DNA of 64,000 nucleotides from an uncultured Lachnospiraceae bacterium (GTDB taxonomy: Bacteria; Bacillota; Clostridia; Lachnospirales; Lachnospiraceae): contig CAJFOF010000008.1 in assembly GCA_904395885.1 (NCBI GenBank), positions 60,805-124,804 on the forward strand, in the 5' to 3' direction. This document shows positions 9,004 through 18,672 of the stretch, in pieces. How positions within the stretch are numbered: the first letter of the stretch is position 1; each line of letters starts with the position of its first letter. A model generated the notes under the pieces. It saw nothing but the letters and a program-made list of their open reading frames with translations, was not told where the DNA came from and made no database searches. The position numbers and the translations under genes are program-made.

Positions 9004-10062
9004 TTATCTCACACGAACCAGCGCACAGCAGTTAGGCTCGTTAATTTCAATGCTGCGGCTGCTCATCACCATCTGTTTCTTTTCATAGTCGATTTTAAAG
9101 AATGTGATCGTCCCACTTTCGTGGTTGAGCGATGCCACATGCTGCTGATCCGGAAAGATTGCAATGTCTTTCGGATATACGCCGCTGATAGGAAGGCTGA
9201 ACAGATCCTCCAGAAGTCCGGTCTCAGCATCCCGGCTGTATACCGTCAGCACATTGTCCCCGGCGTTGGTGCAGTACACGTACTTCTCATCGTAAGACAG
9301 CCTCATAGCGCATGCAGCCGTCAAAAGGCCTTCATCCTTTACATGATTTACTGTGGAAATCGTCTGGATTTTCTCAATCTTCGGCGCGCGTTCTCCCGTC
9401 TCATAAGTAAAGACATCGATTACATTCTTCAGCTCATACATCAGGTAAATAAAACGGCCGTCAGAACTGAATCTGAAGTGCCGCGGCGCGGATTCCAGAT
9501 CGCAACGGATAGCGTCAACCTGGATCAGTTTTTCTTCTCTCTCATTAAAACGGTATATCTTTACCTGGTCAATTCCCAGATCTGCCACCATAACAAACTT
9601 TCCATCCGGCGTCCTTCTTGTGCAGCTAATATGGGGACGGAAGTTCCGTTCAGCCACGCTGCCGTAGCCCTTGTGAAATACGCCGTCCACAATCCGTCCT
9701 ATGGACCCGTCAGGATTCAGCTTCAAAATCGTTGCCTTGCCGTCATGGTACCCGGATACAAACAGATACTTATCCTCCGCATCCGTAGACAGGTGACAGC
9801 CTCTCATTCCTTTAATATTTGCACTGTTCAGCCGGGTCAGTGCCCCGTTCTCCAGAATGCGGAAAGAAACGACCCCTTCATCTGCGATCGAATATAATGT
9901 CTTCCCGCTGTTGGATACGATCACATATGAGGAGTTATTTACCTCAACTTCGCAGCGCTTTTCAAATCTTCCCTTCTCCACATCCACATCGTATACAGTA
10001 ACTCCCTTGGCTTTTCCCGTATAAGAATAGGATCCTACGTAAGCCATGTACGTCCCTTCCAT
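9004..10062 (-). CDS. lactonase-family seven-bladed beta-propeller protein
   Basis: A 352-residue protein without signal peptide, beginning MAYVGSYSYTGKAKGVTVYDVD after a short lead. Repeats such as YVIVSNSGKTLYS, YLFVSGYHDGKATI, FVMVADLGIDQVKIY and YVYCTNAGDNVLTVY give the propeller pattern of the YkgB/Pgl lactonase family (6-phosphogluconolactonase-like). The enzymatic role is inferred; several family members act on other lactones or have no proven activity. Upstream in-frame codons to 10155 were rejected because AGGAGG lies nine bases before the ATG at 10062. It is divergent from the polyamine operon. Confidence 0.85.
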   Translation of the reverse strand: MEGTYMAYVGSYSYTGKAKGVTVYDVDVEKGRFEKRCEVEVNNSSYVIVSNSGKTLYSIADEGVVSFRILENGALTRLNSANIKGMRGCHLSTDAEDKYLFVSGYHDGKATILKLNPDGSIGRIVDGVFHKGYGSVAERNFRPHISCTRRTPDGKFVMVADLGIDQVKIYRFNEREEKLIQVDAIRCDLESAPRHFRFSSDGRFIYLMYELKNVIDVFTYETGERAPKIEKIQTISTVNHVKDEGLLTAACAMRLSYDEKYVYCTNAGDNVLTVYSRDAETGLLEDLFSLPISGVYPKDIAIFPDQQHVASLNHESGTITFFKIDYEKKQMVMSSRSIEINEPNCCALVRVR

Positions 10063-10148
10063 CACAAATTCCCTCCTGTTTTGCCGTTGTTTCAGCAAGC
10101 TGGTTTTATCATACCATAGTTTCCATGTAAATGCCAGAGAAAAAACTA

Positions 10149-10176
10149 TTGACATATGCAGAATTGATAGTATAAT
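10149..10176 (+). promoter_or_regulatory. strong promoter of the XRE-pot operon
   Basis: TTGACA (10149-10154), a 16-base spacer and TATAAT (10171-10176): both hexamers are perfect. The start codon of the XRE regulator is 61 bases downstream. Confidence 0.75.
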
Positions 10177-10188
10177 GTCCCTTGCGCT

Positions 10189-10205
10189 GTTTAGTATTAG
10201 TAAAC
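10189..10205. promoter_or_regulatory. candidate operator of the XRE-cupin regulator
   Basis: Inverted repeat GTTTA (10189-10193), seven bases, TAAAC (10201-10205). It sits roughly +7 to +23 relative to the transcription start predicted from the promoter at 10149-10176, where a repressor would block RNA polymerase. Assignment to the adjacent regulator is inference. Confidence 0.4.
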
Positions 10206-10236
10206 TTTAAACTTAGAATTTTTAGGAGTATCTTTC

Positions 10237-10770
10237 ATGCAGATTGGCGAAAAAATCAGAGAGCTGCGAATCGTAAAGGGCCTGACCCAGGAGGAGCTGG
10301 CCGACAGGGCCGAGCTGTCCAAGGGTTTTATCTCCCAGGTGGAGCGGGACCTGACTTCCCCTTCCATAGCGACGCTGATGGACATCCTTCAGTGCCTGGG
10401 AACTTCCATTGGAGAATTTTTCCAGGAAGAAACCGAAGAGCAGATTGTTTTCGGGAAAAATGACTTCTTTGAAAAACAGGATTCCGAGCTGCTCAATACG
10501 GTCCAATGGATTGTACCCAACGCCCAGAAAAACTCTATGGAACCCATTCTTCTGACCCTGAAGGCCGGCGGCTCCACCTATCCGGATAATCCCCATGAAG
10601 GGGAGGAATGGGGTTATGTTCTGCAGGGGTCTGTGACCATTCATCTGGGCAGCCGGGTCTACAAAGCAAAAAAAGGGGAGGCTTTCTATTTTTCCAGCGA
10701 CAAGCCTCATTACCTGACAAGCAAAACGGGCGCCGTCGTCCTCTGGGTCAGCTCTCCCCCCAGTTTTTAA
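10237..10770 (+). CDS. XRE-family regulator with cupin domain, upstream of polyamine transporter
   Basis: A 177-residue transcription factor: an HTH_3 domain at about 5-60 (GLTQEELADRAELSKGFISQ) and a C-terminal cupin fold at about 105-175 (EEWGYVLQGSVTIHLG, YFSSDKPHYL). This is the PuuR/CupR layout in which the cupin binds a small effector. It is the first gene of an apparent operon, 30 bases before potA, so it most likely senses polyamines and controls potA-potB-potCD and itself. The regulatory target is inferred from position. The operon is noticeably richer in GCC/CTG codons than its neighbours. Confidence 0.9.
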   Translation: MQIGEKIRELRIVKGLTQEELADRAELSKGFISQVERDLTSPSIATLMDILQCLGTSIGEFFQEETEEQIVFGKNDFFEKQDSELLNTVQWIVPNAQKNSMEPILLTLKAGGSTYPDNPHEGEEWGYVLQGSVTIHLGSRVYKAKKGEAFYFSSDKPHYLTSKTGAVVLWVSSPPSF

Positions 10771-10800
10771 TGCAGCGATACACATTTAGGAGGAAATGCC

Positions 10801-11877
10801 ATGAATCAGCCACTCATTGATCTGGTAAATATCAGCAAAAGTTTTGACGGTGACATCGTCCTGGATGACCTGAATCTATCTGTACAGGAAAACACCTTTG
10901 TCACTCTCCTGGGCCCCAGCGGCTGCGGAAAAACCACGACCCTCAGGATCATCGGCGGTTTTGAGCGCCCCGACAAGGGGAAGGTAATTTTCAGCGGCAG
11001 TGATATCACCAAGCTCCCGCCTAACAAAAGGCAGCTTAACACGGTATTCCAGAAGTATGCCCTGTTTCCCCACATGAATATTGCGGAAAATATTGCCTTT
11101 GGCCTTAAAATTAAAGGAAAATCCAAATCCTACATCCAGGACAAGATTAAATATGCTTTAAAACTGGTAAATCTGGACGGTTTTGAGAACCGCAGCATCG
11201 ATTCTCTCAGCGGCGGCCAGCAGCAGCGGATCGCCATCGCCAGAGCCATTGTCAATGAACCCAAGCTGCTTCTCCTGGACGAACCCCTGGGCGCCCTGGA
11301 CCTGAAGCTGCGCCAGGACATGCAGTATGAGCTGATCCGGCTGAAAAATGAGTTGGGCATTACCTTCATCTATGTCACCCATGACCAGGAGGAAGCCCTG
11401 ACCATGTCTGATACCATCGTGGTCATGAACCAGGGATATATCCAGCAGATGGGCTCCCCGGAGCAGATCTACAATGAGCCGGAAAACGCCTTTGTGGCAG
11501 ACTTTATCGGGGAGAGCAACATTGTAAACGGCACTATGGTACGCGATGAGCTTGTGGAGATCTTCGGAGCCAAATTCCCCTGTGTAGACAAGGGCTTTGG
11601 CCAGAATGTCCCGGTGGATGTGGTCATCCGCCCTGAAGATATCGACCTGGTGAAACCCGGCGAGGGAAGCCTGGACGGCATTGTGACCCACCTGATCTTT
11701 AAGGGCGTCCACTATGAGATGGAGGTCACCACAACGGACGGCTTTGAGTGGCTGGTCCACAGCACCGATATGTTTCCGGTGGGCCAGAAAGTGGGAATCC
11801 ACGTGGATCCCTTTGATATCCAGATCATGAACAAGCCGGAATCCGAGGATGAGGAGGCGCTGGGAGTCAATGAATAG
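10801..11877 (+). CDS. potA: spermidine/putrescine ABC transporter ATP-binding protein
   Basis: ATPase of the PotABCD polyamine importer, 358 residues. Walker [10 protein letters not shown] at 38-46, Q-loop FQKYALFP, signature LSGGQQQR at about 136-143, Walker B LLLLDEP at 156-162, and a switch histidine in [11 protein letters not shown]-terminal TOBE-like regulatory domain follows (about 240-345). AGGAGG precedes the ATG. Its end overlaps the start of potB by eight bases, so translation is coupled. Confidence 0.95.
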   Translation: MNQPLIDLVNISKSFDGDIVLDDLNLSVQENTFVTLLGPSGCGKTTTLRIIGGFERPDKGKVIFSGSDITKLPPNKRQLNTVFQKYALFPHMNIAENIAFGLKIKGKSKSYIQDKIKYALKLVNLDGFENRSIDSLSGGQQQRIAIARAIVNEPKLLLLDEPLGALDLKLRQDMQYELIRLKNELGITFIYVTHDQEEALTMSDTIVVMNQGYIQQMGSPEQIYNEPENAFVADFIGESNIVNGTMVRDELVEIFGAKFPCVDKGFGQNVPVDVVIRPEDIDLVKPGEGSLDGIVTHLIFKGVHYEMEVTTTDGFEWLVHSTDMFPVGQKVGIHVDPFDIQIMNKPESEDEEALGVNE

Positions 11878-12691
11878 TCCGAAAACCAAATATCTGGCAT
11901 TTCCCTATATTGTATGGATGATCGGCTTCACCGTCATCCCCCTGGCCCTGATCGTCTACTACGGCCTCACCGACAAGACCGGTGCCTTCACCCTGGAAAA
12001 TGTGCTCTCCATCGCCACGCCGGAGCACGCCAAGGCTCTCTTTCTGTCCCTGGCCCTCTCCCTGGCCAGCACGGTCATCTGTCTTCTGCTGGCCTACCCC
12101 CTGGCTATGATCCTACGGAAGAAAGGCGTCGGCGCCGGCAGCTTTATCGTGTTTATTTTCATCCTTCCAATGTGGATGAACTTTCTGCTGAGAACCCTGG
12201 CCTGGCAGACCCTGCTGGAAAAAAGCGGCGTCATCAACGGCATTCTGTCTGCCCTGGGGCTTCCCGGCATCTCCATCATCAATACGCCCGGGGCTATTAT
12301 CCTGGGTATGGTATACAACTTTCTGCCTTTTATGGTGCTGCCTATTTACAACATTCTGATGAAGATCGATGACAATACCATCAATGCGGCAAAAGACCTG
12401 GGAGCCAACAGCGTCCAGACCTTTCTCCACATCTGGCTGCCCCTGAGCGTCCCCGGGATCATCAGCGGCATCACCATGGTGTTTGTCCCCGCCCTGACCA
12501 CATTTGTCATCTCCAACCTCCTGGGCGGCAGCAAGATTCTCCTGATCGGCAACGTCATTGAACAGGAATTTACCCGGGGAAGCAACTGGCACTTAGGTTC
12601 GGGCCTGTCTCTGGTGCTGATGGTGTTTATCCTCATCAGCATGGCCCTGATCGCCAAATACGATAAAAACGGGGAGGGAAATGCGCTCTGA
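11870..12691 (+). CDS. potB: spermidine/putrescine ABC transporter permease PotB
   Basis: A 273-residue integral membrane protein with about six helices and the permease EAA loop ([20 protein letters not shown]) at about 168-187, where it contacts PotA. The ATG at 11870 overlaps the end of potA (ATGAATAG) and is preceded by a purine-rich GGGAG; a start at 11849 would add seven Arg-rich residues. The stop overlaps the ATG of the next gene by one base. Confidence 0.92.
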   Translation: MNSPKTKYLAFPYIVWMIGFTVIPLALIVYYGLTDKTGAFTLENVLSIATPEHAKALFLSLALSLASTVICLLLAYPLAMILRKKGVGAGSFIVFIFILPMWMNFLLRTLAWQTLLEKSGVINGILSALGLPGISIINTPGAIILGMVYNFLPFMVLPIYNILMKIDDNTINAAKDLGANSVQTFLHIWLPLSVPGIISGITMVFVPALTTFVISNLLGGSKILLIGNVIEQEFTRGSNWHLGSGLSLVLMVFILISMALIAKYDKNGEGNAL

Positions 12692-14616
12692 TGAAAACGA
12701 AGAAACGAAAGAAATGGCTGGAAGATTTCTATCTGGTGATTATTCTGCTCTTTTTATACGCCCCCATCTTTACGATGATGGTCCTCTCCTTCAATAATTC
12801 CAAATCCAGGACCCAGTGGGGCGGCTTTACCCTCAAATGGTACGGCCAGATGTTTGAGAGCTCCTCCATCATGGATGCCCTCTACTACACTCTGATCATC
12901 GCCTTTTTGTCGGCCCTGATCGCTTCCATCATCGGCACCATCGCCGCCATTGGCATCAACCGCATGAAAAAGCTGCCCCGCACCATCACCATCGGGCTGA
13001 ACAATATTCCCATGCTGAACTCTGAGATCGTCACCGGCATCTCCCTGATGCTGGTCTTTATCGCCTTTGGCATCAGCCTGGGGTTTAAGACAATCCTTCT
13101 GGCTCACATTACCTTCAACATTCCCTATGTGGTGCTGAATGTTATGCCAAAGCTGAAGCAGACCGACCAGTCTGCCTATGAGGCGGCCCAGGATCTGGGG
13201 GCGACGCCCCTCCAGGCCTTCTTCAAAGTGGTGTTCCCGGATATTTTCCCGGGGATCCTCTCCGGCTTTCTGATGGCTTTCACCATGTCGCTGGACGACT
13301 TTATCATCACCCATTTTACCAGAGGAGCCGGAATCAATACCCTGTCCACCCTGATCTACAGCGAGGTTCGCCGGGGCATTCAGCCGTCCATGTACGCCCT
13401 GTCCACAGTGATTTTTGTTACTGTTCTGGTGCTCCTGCTGATCACCAACTTTGCGCCGGAAAACCAGACCGGGATCCCGACGGCAAAAGCAGCGGCAGCC
13501 ATGAAAAAAAGGCGCAGGAACAACAATATCCGCAAGGGGATCCTGGTTCTGGCCGCCTTCACTATCGTGGCCTCGGTATCCTTTGCCACATACAAAAAGT
13601 ATACCTCCAGCCATTCTGATGAGCTGTATGTATATAACTGGGGAGAGTACATTGACCCGGAAGTGATCGAGCTCTTCGAGGAAGAGACCGGAATCCATGT
13701 CACCTACGACATGTTTGAGACCAACGAAGAGATGTACCCGGTCATCGAGGCGGGGGCCGTCCAGTACGATGTTGTCTGTCCTTCAGACTACATGATTCAG
13801 AAGATGGCGGAGAACGGCCTCCTGGCTGAGATCAATTTTGACAATATTCCCAATATCTCCAACATTGACGAGACCTTTATGGAGCAGTCCAGGAGTTTCG
13901 ATCCCCAGAACCGCTACTCTGTGCCGTACACCTGGGGAACCGTGGGAATTCTCTACAACACCAAGATCATCGAGGAGAGAGGGCTGCCCGTCCCCACAAA
14001 ATGGTCAGACCTGTGGAATCCCGCCTATGAAGGCGAGATCCTGATGCAAGATTCCGTCCGGGACGCCTTTATGGTGGCGCTGAAATCTCTGGGATATTCC
14101 ATGAACACGGTAGATGAGACAGAGCTGTCCCAGGCGAGGGATCTTCTGATCCGTCAGAAGCCTCTGGTCCAGGCCTACGTCATCGACCAGGTCCGGGACA
14201 AGATGATCGGAGGCGAGGCAGCCATCGGCGTTATCTATTCCGGAGAGATGCTCTTCATTCAGGAAGAAGTAGAGAATCTGGGGCTGGACTACAGCCTGGA
14301 ATACGTCATTCCTGAGGAAGGCACCAACCTGTGGCTGGATTCCTGGGTCATTCCTGCCAATGCCCGCAACAAAGAAAATGCGGAAAAATGGATCGATTTC
14401 CTCTGCCGTCCTGACATCGCCAAAATGAATTTTGACTACATCACCTACTCAACCCCCAACAAGGCAGCCAAGGAACTTTTGGACGAGGATATTCAGAACA
14501 ATGAAGCCGTCTTCCCGGATACAGACAAATTGGCAAACTGCGAGGTCTTCCAATATCTGGGAGACGAGGCCGATGCTCTGTATAACGAACTCTGGAAAGA
14601 AGTAAAATCCAATTAA
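12691..14616 (+). CDS. potC-potD: PotC permease fused to PotD polyamine-binding protein
   Basis: One 641-residue polypeptide carries two transporter parts. Residues 1-255 are the PotC permease (six helices, EAA loop EAAQDLGATPLQAFFKVVFP at 164-183). A basic linker with MKKRRRNNN (271-279) leads into an additional membrane helix (about 283-300). Residues 311-641 form the PotD substrate-binding domain, beginning ELYVYNWGEYIDPEVI and tethered outside the cell. With potA and potB it completes a polyamine importer with a built-in receptor. Such PotCD fusions are known in some Firmicutes. The stop overlaps the convergent Crp/Fnr gene stop by four bases. Confidence 0.95.
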   Translation: MKTKKRKKWLEDFYLVIILLFLYAPIFTMMVLSFNNSKSRTQWGGFTLKWYGQMFESSSIMDALYYTLIIAFLSALIASIIGTIAAIGINRMKKLPRTITIGLNNIPMLNSEIVTGISLMLVFIAFGISLGFKTILLAHITFNIPYVVLNVMPKLKQTDQSAYEAAQDLGATPLQAFFKVVFPDIFPGILSGFLMAFTMSLDDFIITHFTRGAGINTLSTLIYSEVRRGIQPSMYALSTVIFVTVLVLLLITNFAPENQTGIPTAKAAAAMKKRRRNNNIRKGILVLAAFTIVASVSFATYKKYTSSHSDELYVYNWGEYIDPEVIELFEEETGIHVTYDMFETNEEMYPVIEAGAVQYDVVCPSDYMIQKMAENGLLAEINFDNIPNISNIDETFMEQSRSFDPQNRYSVPYTWGTVGILYNTKIIEERGLPVPTKWSDLWNPAYEGEILMQDSVRDAFMVALKSLGYSMNTVDETELSQARDLLIRQKPLVQAYVIDQVRDKMIGGEAAIGVIYSGEMLFIQEEVENLGLDYSLEYVIPEEGTNLWLDSWVIPANARNKENAEKWIDFLCRPDIAKMNFDYITYSTPNKAAKELLDEDIQNNEAVFPDTDKLANCEVFQYLGDEADALYNELWKEVKSN

Positions 14617-15308
14617 TCTGCTTTAGGGCTGATCGTATGGAGAACAAATCTGTTCTTGTGATACTTGATCAGCCCTTCTTTCTGCATTTTCGACAGTTCC
14701 CCGGACAGAGCGCTCCGGTCCACATTGAGGAAATCCGCCATCTGCTGGCGGTTGAAGGGGATTGTGATCTCGTCCTTCCCCTGCCTCAGCGCCTCCTGGG
14801 AGAGATAGACCAAAACCCGCTCCCGCAGGGAGCGTGGTGTGATCAGGCGGATTTTTCTCGTCAGGCCCAGATTTTTTTCTGCCAGGACGACCGTCAGGTT
14901 GCGGATCAGTTCGCTGTGAAATCCGCAGCTTGCCGGACAGGTGGTCAGCATTTTCTGCAGTTTCAGGAAAAGAATCTCGCAGGGCCGCTCCGCGATCACA
15001 TCCACCATCAGCGGCTCCTTCCCGATGCAGGCATAGGTCTCTGCAAACACATCCCCGGGGCCGGCCCGGCCGATGATGTTCCGGTTTCCCCAGATATCAT
15101 TTTCCTCCATTCTCACACCGCCGGACAGCACCAGCCCGATCTCCTCCACCCTGTCGCCGGCGCGGAACACGGCTCCCTCCCCGGGAATCTTTTTCACATA
15201 AGCCCCCAGACAGTCTGCCATCTTCAAAATATCCTCCCTGGCAATCCCCCGAAAGAGGGCCGATGTCTGCAAAATATCAAGTTCTTGTCTTTTTAATCGT
15301 TCAGCCAA
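14613..15308 (-). CDS. Crp/Fnr-family transcriptional regulator
   Basis: A 231-residue regulator with a cyclic-nucleotide-binding-like beta barrel at about 20-125 (GAVFRAGDRVEEIGLVLSGGV) and a winged HTH at about 170-220 (FNRQQMADFLNVDRSALSGELSKMQKEG). Cysteines cluster at CPASC in the middle of the protein, but the N-terminal Fe-S cysteine set of Fnr is absent, so the signal is unknown. Its stop codon overlaps that of potCD on the opposite strand, so read-through from either could produce antisense RNA. Confidence 0.9.
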   Translation of the reverse strand: MAERLKRQELDILQTSALFRGIAREDILKMADCLGAYVKKIPGEGAVFRAGDRVEEIGLVLSGGVRMEENDIWGNRNIIGRAGPGDVFAETYACIGKEPLMVDVIAERPCEILFLKLQKMLTTCPASCGFHSELIRNLTVVLAEKNLGLTRKIRLITPRSLRERVLVYLSQEALRQGKDEITIPFNRQQMADFLNVDRSALSGELSKMQKEGLIKYHKNRFVLHTISPKAD

Positions 15309-15520
15309 TTCTGTCTCCCCGAATTCTTTTTTGTCAAGATTTTCTTAAGCGTTCCTGTACTCTGACGCTAACAGTAATCAATCCGCCTTTTTTTGTCAAG
15401 TCCTCATTTCACCCTTCTATAAAAAATGCTACAATAGAGCAAATGGATTTCTAAGTACTTCTTAGAATGGAAAAGATTAAGATTACAAATACTAAAATCC
15501 AAACTGAAAGGAGAACCGTT

Positions 15521-17170
15521 ATGGCAAAACGCACCTTATATTACGGCGGCCCTGTCATCACAATGGAAGAGCCGCTTTATGCCGATGCTCTTTTAGTGAA
15601 AGGCGGAAAAATTGAGGCTGTCGGCAGCTTCGACGAGCTGAAGGGATTGATCGCATCCCTGCCCGTGGACGACGCCCGCCAGGTAGAATACAGAGATCTG
15701 AAAGGCTGTACCCTGCTGCCCGCTTTTTTGGATCCTCACAGCCATTTTTCCCAGTACGCCAGCTCCCTCCTGCAAATTCCCCTGGATGAGACGGAAAGCA
15801 TACCGGAGATCCAGGACCGAATCCGGGAATTTATTCGCGGGAACCACACTGCACCTGGCCAGTGGCTGATCGCCAGGGGGTACGACCACAATCTTCTTGC
15901 AGAGAACCGCCACCTCACCCGATGGGATCTGGACGAAGCGGCTCCTTCCAATCCTCTTTTAGTCCAGCACCGCTCCGGCCATCTCGGCGTCTTTAATACC
16001 CTCGCTCTTGATGAATTGGGGGTGACGCCCCAGACTCCTTCTCCTTCGGGCGGCCTGATCGGCGTAAAGGACGGAGAGCTGACTGGATATATGGAGGAAA
16101 ATGCCTTCATGGAATATCTGAAAAAAGCCCCTTCGCCCTCCCTCGACGATCTGACAGGAGCTTTTCAGAAAGTCCAGGATCGGTACGCTTCCTACGGCAT
16201 CACCACCATACAGGACGGAATGATCGTAGATCAGATGGTTCCGCTCTATAAAATGCTCCTGGGCAATCACCTGCTGAAACTGGATCTGGTAGGCTATCCC
16301 GGCGCAGAAAACAGCCAAGGATTTATGAAAGAATTTTCCCATTGTATCAAAACTTATCAAAGCCGCTTTAAGATCGGCGGCTACAAGATCTTTCTGGACG
16401 GTTCCCCCCAGGGGCGAACCGCCTGGATGCGGGCTCCCTATCTGCCTGACAGCTCTGGCCAAACTGATTACTGCGGTTACGGCACCATGAGCGATGAAGC
16501 AGTCCTCGCTGCTGTAAAGATGGCGGCTGATCAGGGACTCCAGCTCCTGGCCCACTGTAACGGGGACGCAGCAGCGGAACAGTATCTCCGCGCTTTTGAA
16601 ACCGCTTATAAAGAAAGCGGAGCCGTTTCCCCAAAAGAATTTACGGCTCCGCTCCGCCCGGTCATCATCCATGCCCAGCTCATCGGCGCTGACCAGCTTG
16701 CCAGAGCCGCAGAACTCGGTTTGATTCCTTCTTTCTTTATCGCTCACGTGTATTACTGGGGCGATACCCATATCCGGAATTTCGGTATGGAGAGGGCCTC
16801 TGCAATCAGCCCCGCCTCCAGTGCAAAGGCCCTGGATATTCCTTACACCTTCCACCAGGACAGCCCTGTTCTCGAGCCAAACATGCTTGAAACTGTCTGG
16901 TGCGCGGTCAACCGCCTCACCCGGTCCGGGATTCCGCTGGGACCAGACCAGCGCATCTCCGCCCTGGATGCCTTAAAGGGCGTTACAATCAACGCCGCTT
17001 ACCAGTACTTTGAGGAGGATAGAAAGGGAAGCCTGGCCCCCGGCAAGCTGGCCGACCTGGTGATTCTCGGAGACAACCCGCTGGAAGTTTCTCCCGAAGC
17101 TATCCGGCACATTCCGGTAATTGAGACCATCAAAGAGGGCGAGACCATCTACCGAAATCCTGATTTCTAA
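15521..17170 (+). CDS. amidohydrolase-family protein (YtcJ-like)
   Basis: A 549-residue metal-dependent hydrolase. Early metal ligands DPHSHF (His73, His75) follow an N-terminal beta domain, with later ligand motifs LLAHCNGDAA and IHAQL and a late catalytic Asp in TFHQDSPV. YtcJ/NfdA relatives hydrolyse N-formyl or N-acyl compounds; the substrate here is unknown. The ATG at 15521 was chosen over 15467 because AAAGGAG lies eight bases before it. It stands alone between the Crp/Fnr gene, which is divergent, and a sulfatase gene, which is convergent with only a 12-base gap. Confidence 0.88.
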   Translation: MAKRTLYYGGPVITMEEPLYADALLVKGGKIEAVGSFDELKGLIASLPVDDARQVEYRDLKGCTLLPAFLDPHSHFSQYASSLLQIPLDETESIPEIQDRIREFIRGNHTAPGQWLIARGYDHNLLAENRHLTRWDLDEAAPSNPLLVQHRSGHLGVFNTLALDELGVTPQTPSPSGGLIGVKDGELTGYMEENAFMEYLKKAPSPSLDDLTGAFQKVQDRYASYGITTIQDGMIVDQMVPLYKMLLGNHLLKLDLVGYPGAENSQGFMKEFSHCIKTYQSRFKIGGYKIFLDGSPQGRTAWMRAPYLPDSSGQTDYCGYGTMSDEAVLAAVKMAADQGLQLLAHCNGDAAAEQYLRAFETAYKESGAVSPKEFTAPLRPVIIHAQLIGADQLARAAELGLIPSFFIAHVYYWGDTHIRNFGMERASAISPASSAKALDIPYTFHQDSPVLEPNMLETVWCAVNRLTRSGIPLGPDQRISALDALKGVTINAAYQYFEEDRKGSLAPGKLADLVILGDNPLEVSPEAIRHIPVIETIKEGETIYRNPDF

Positions 17171-17182
17171 TCAGGCAACTGA

Positions 17183-18583
17183 TCATTCCATAAAGAAAGG
17201 ATCTCTCAGGACTCTCAGATATTCTTTTATAATGCCGTCCCAGTATGCAGCCTCCGGATCTCCTTGGCAGATCTTTCGGGGCTGCATCTGATACGGATCA
17301 TTCTCATTGTCATAGAGAAGACGCTTTGCCGTCTGCCCCGGCGAGCAGCCCCGGTCAATGATATATGTATGGGTTTTGGTTCGGATTCCTCTCCAGCCAA
17401 AGGCCCGCGGTTCCAGACCCAGTTTCCTGTAGGGCGCCACCAGTTCCGGCATCCCTGGCATCATACACAAAAATGCGTGTTCCGGCTCATCGGCATTCTC
17501 TTCTCCCTTTTTCTCCCCCTTCTGTCCGTTCACAATAAAGGTACTCAGCCCCTTCCCTTCCACGGTATTGGGCACCGGGATGCCCAGCAGCTCTAAGATC
17601 GTGGGCATGTGATCCTGGCTTGCGAGGAGAACATCCGTCTTTCCCGGAGATATCCCGGCCCCTCTGAAATACAGAGGAATTCTGATAGATTCCTCATACC
17701 AGATGTTTTTCCCATAGCGGCCGTGAGAGCCCATGCAGTCTCCGTGATCTGCCGAGAGGACGATCAGGGTATCCTTCTCTAGCCCGCTCTCTTTCAGATA
17801 GTCCATAAGTCTGCCAAATTGTTCATCCAGGCCGCTCACCGCTGCAAAATATTCCTTCTTTTTCTGCTGAAAGGCGGCGTCCTGTTTCCATTCTTCCGGC
17901 ACATTTTCCCTGTCAGGCAACGTTTTCTCTCTGTATAGATCCAGATACTTTTCCGGGACCTGATCGTAAGGCGGGTGCGGCGGATTCCAGGATAAAAACA
18001 GGCAGAACGGGACTTCCTGGGGCCGTTTTTTCAAATACTCCAAGGCTATGTCTGTCTCGTATTCCGGGGACCACCGGTTCGGCGTCACCATATCGGCTGT
18101 GTTTTTCCAGTAGTGAGGTGCCATATGGCTGTCCATAGCCCCATAAGAAACCCAATAGCGAAAATGATGGCGCCGCTCTCCCGGCGGTGTATAAGCGTCC
18201 CAGCTCTTCGCCCCGGAAGACGGGCTGCAATAAAAGTTCTCCTCGCTCCCGTCTAAATGCCATTTCCCAATGTAGGCTGTGTCATAGCCAGCCTTCCACA
18301 GCACATCTGATATTGTTACTTCCTGAGGGCGCAGCATAATCACATCATCCAGCCCTGTCTTGCAATTTGTCCACATTCCGCAGCTCTGAGGATATTTGCC
18401 TGTGAGAAGAGATGCCCGGTGCGGGGAGCAGAGAGGATAGGTGCTGACCGCATTCGTGCATTCCATGCTCTGCGCCGCAAATGCATCCATATTGGGAGTG
18501 ACCACCGGGTCTGCCCCCGCTGCGCCTATGGCCTGCGCCCTCCACTGGTCTGCAAAAATATAGATCAGATTTTTCCGTTCCAT
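17183..18583 (-). CDS. Cys-type sulfatase (first of two)
   Basis: A 466-residue cytoplasmic-looking member of the arylsulfatase/alkaline phosphatase superfamily without a signal peptide. Metal-binding ADQ is at 11-13, the formylglycine motif CSPHR with Cys52 the residue to be oxidised, GKWH at 106-109 and ADHGD at 278-282. The Cys (not Ser) motif can be matured by the radical-SAM anaerobic sulfatase-maturating enzyme, which is not encoded in this window. It is the last gene of the sugar-transport unit and is preceded by a terminator-like hairpin. Substrate is likely a sulfated carbohydrate, inferred from context. Confidence 0.92.
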   Translation of the reverse strand: MERKNLIYIFADQWRAQAIGAAGADPVVTPNMDAFAAQSMECTNAVSTYPLCSPHRASLLTGKYPQSCGMWTNCKTGLDDVIMLRPQEVTISDVLWKAGYDTAYIGKWHLDGSEENFYCSPSSGAKSWDAYTPPGERRHHFRYWVSYGAMDSHMAPHYWKNTADMVTPNRWSPEYETDIALEYLKKRPQEVPFCLFLSWNPPHPPYDQVPEKYLDLYREKTLPDRENVPEEWKQDAAFQQKKKEYFAAVSGLDEQFGRLMDYLKESGLEKDTLIVLSADHGDCMGSHGRYGKNIWYEESIRIPLYFRGAGISPGKTDVLLASQDHMPTILELLGIPVPNTVEGKGLSTFIVNGQKGEKKGEENADEPEHAFLCMMPGMPELVAPYRKLGLEPRAFGWRGIRTKTHTYIIDRGCSPGQTAKRLLYDNENDPYQMQPRKICQGDPEAAYWDGIIKEYLRVLRDPFFME

Positions 18584-18631
18584 ACAATTCTCCTTTCAGT
18601 AAAATTTTAACCAAGCAGTTTCCTATGAAGC

Positions 18632-18663
18632 AAAACCGGTGGATTCCTCATAGAACCCACCGG
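18632..18663 (-). terminator. intercistronic terminator between solute-binding protein and sulfatase genes
   Basis: On the minus strand CCGGTGG pairs with CCACCGG (stem extends by GTTC/GATTC with one mismatch) and TTTTGC follows. It lies 10 bases after the solute-binding protein stop and about 50 bases before the sulfatase start, so it may reduce sulfatase expression relative to the transporter. Confidence 0.65.
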
Positions 18664-18672
18664 CCATCCTCA

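Noticed and set aside
12754..13698. Long minus-strand frame opposite the potCD gene.
   Set aside because: Its product is a His/Asp/Gly-rich low-complexity shadow of the GC-rich coding strand, with no ribosome-binding site or recognisable domain.
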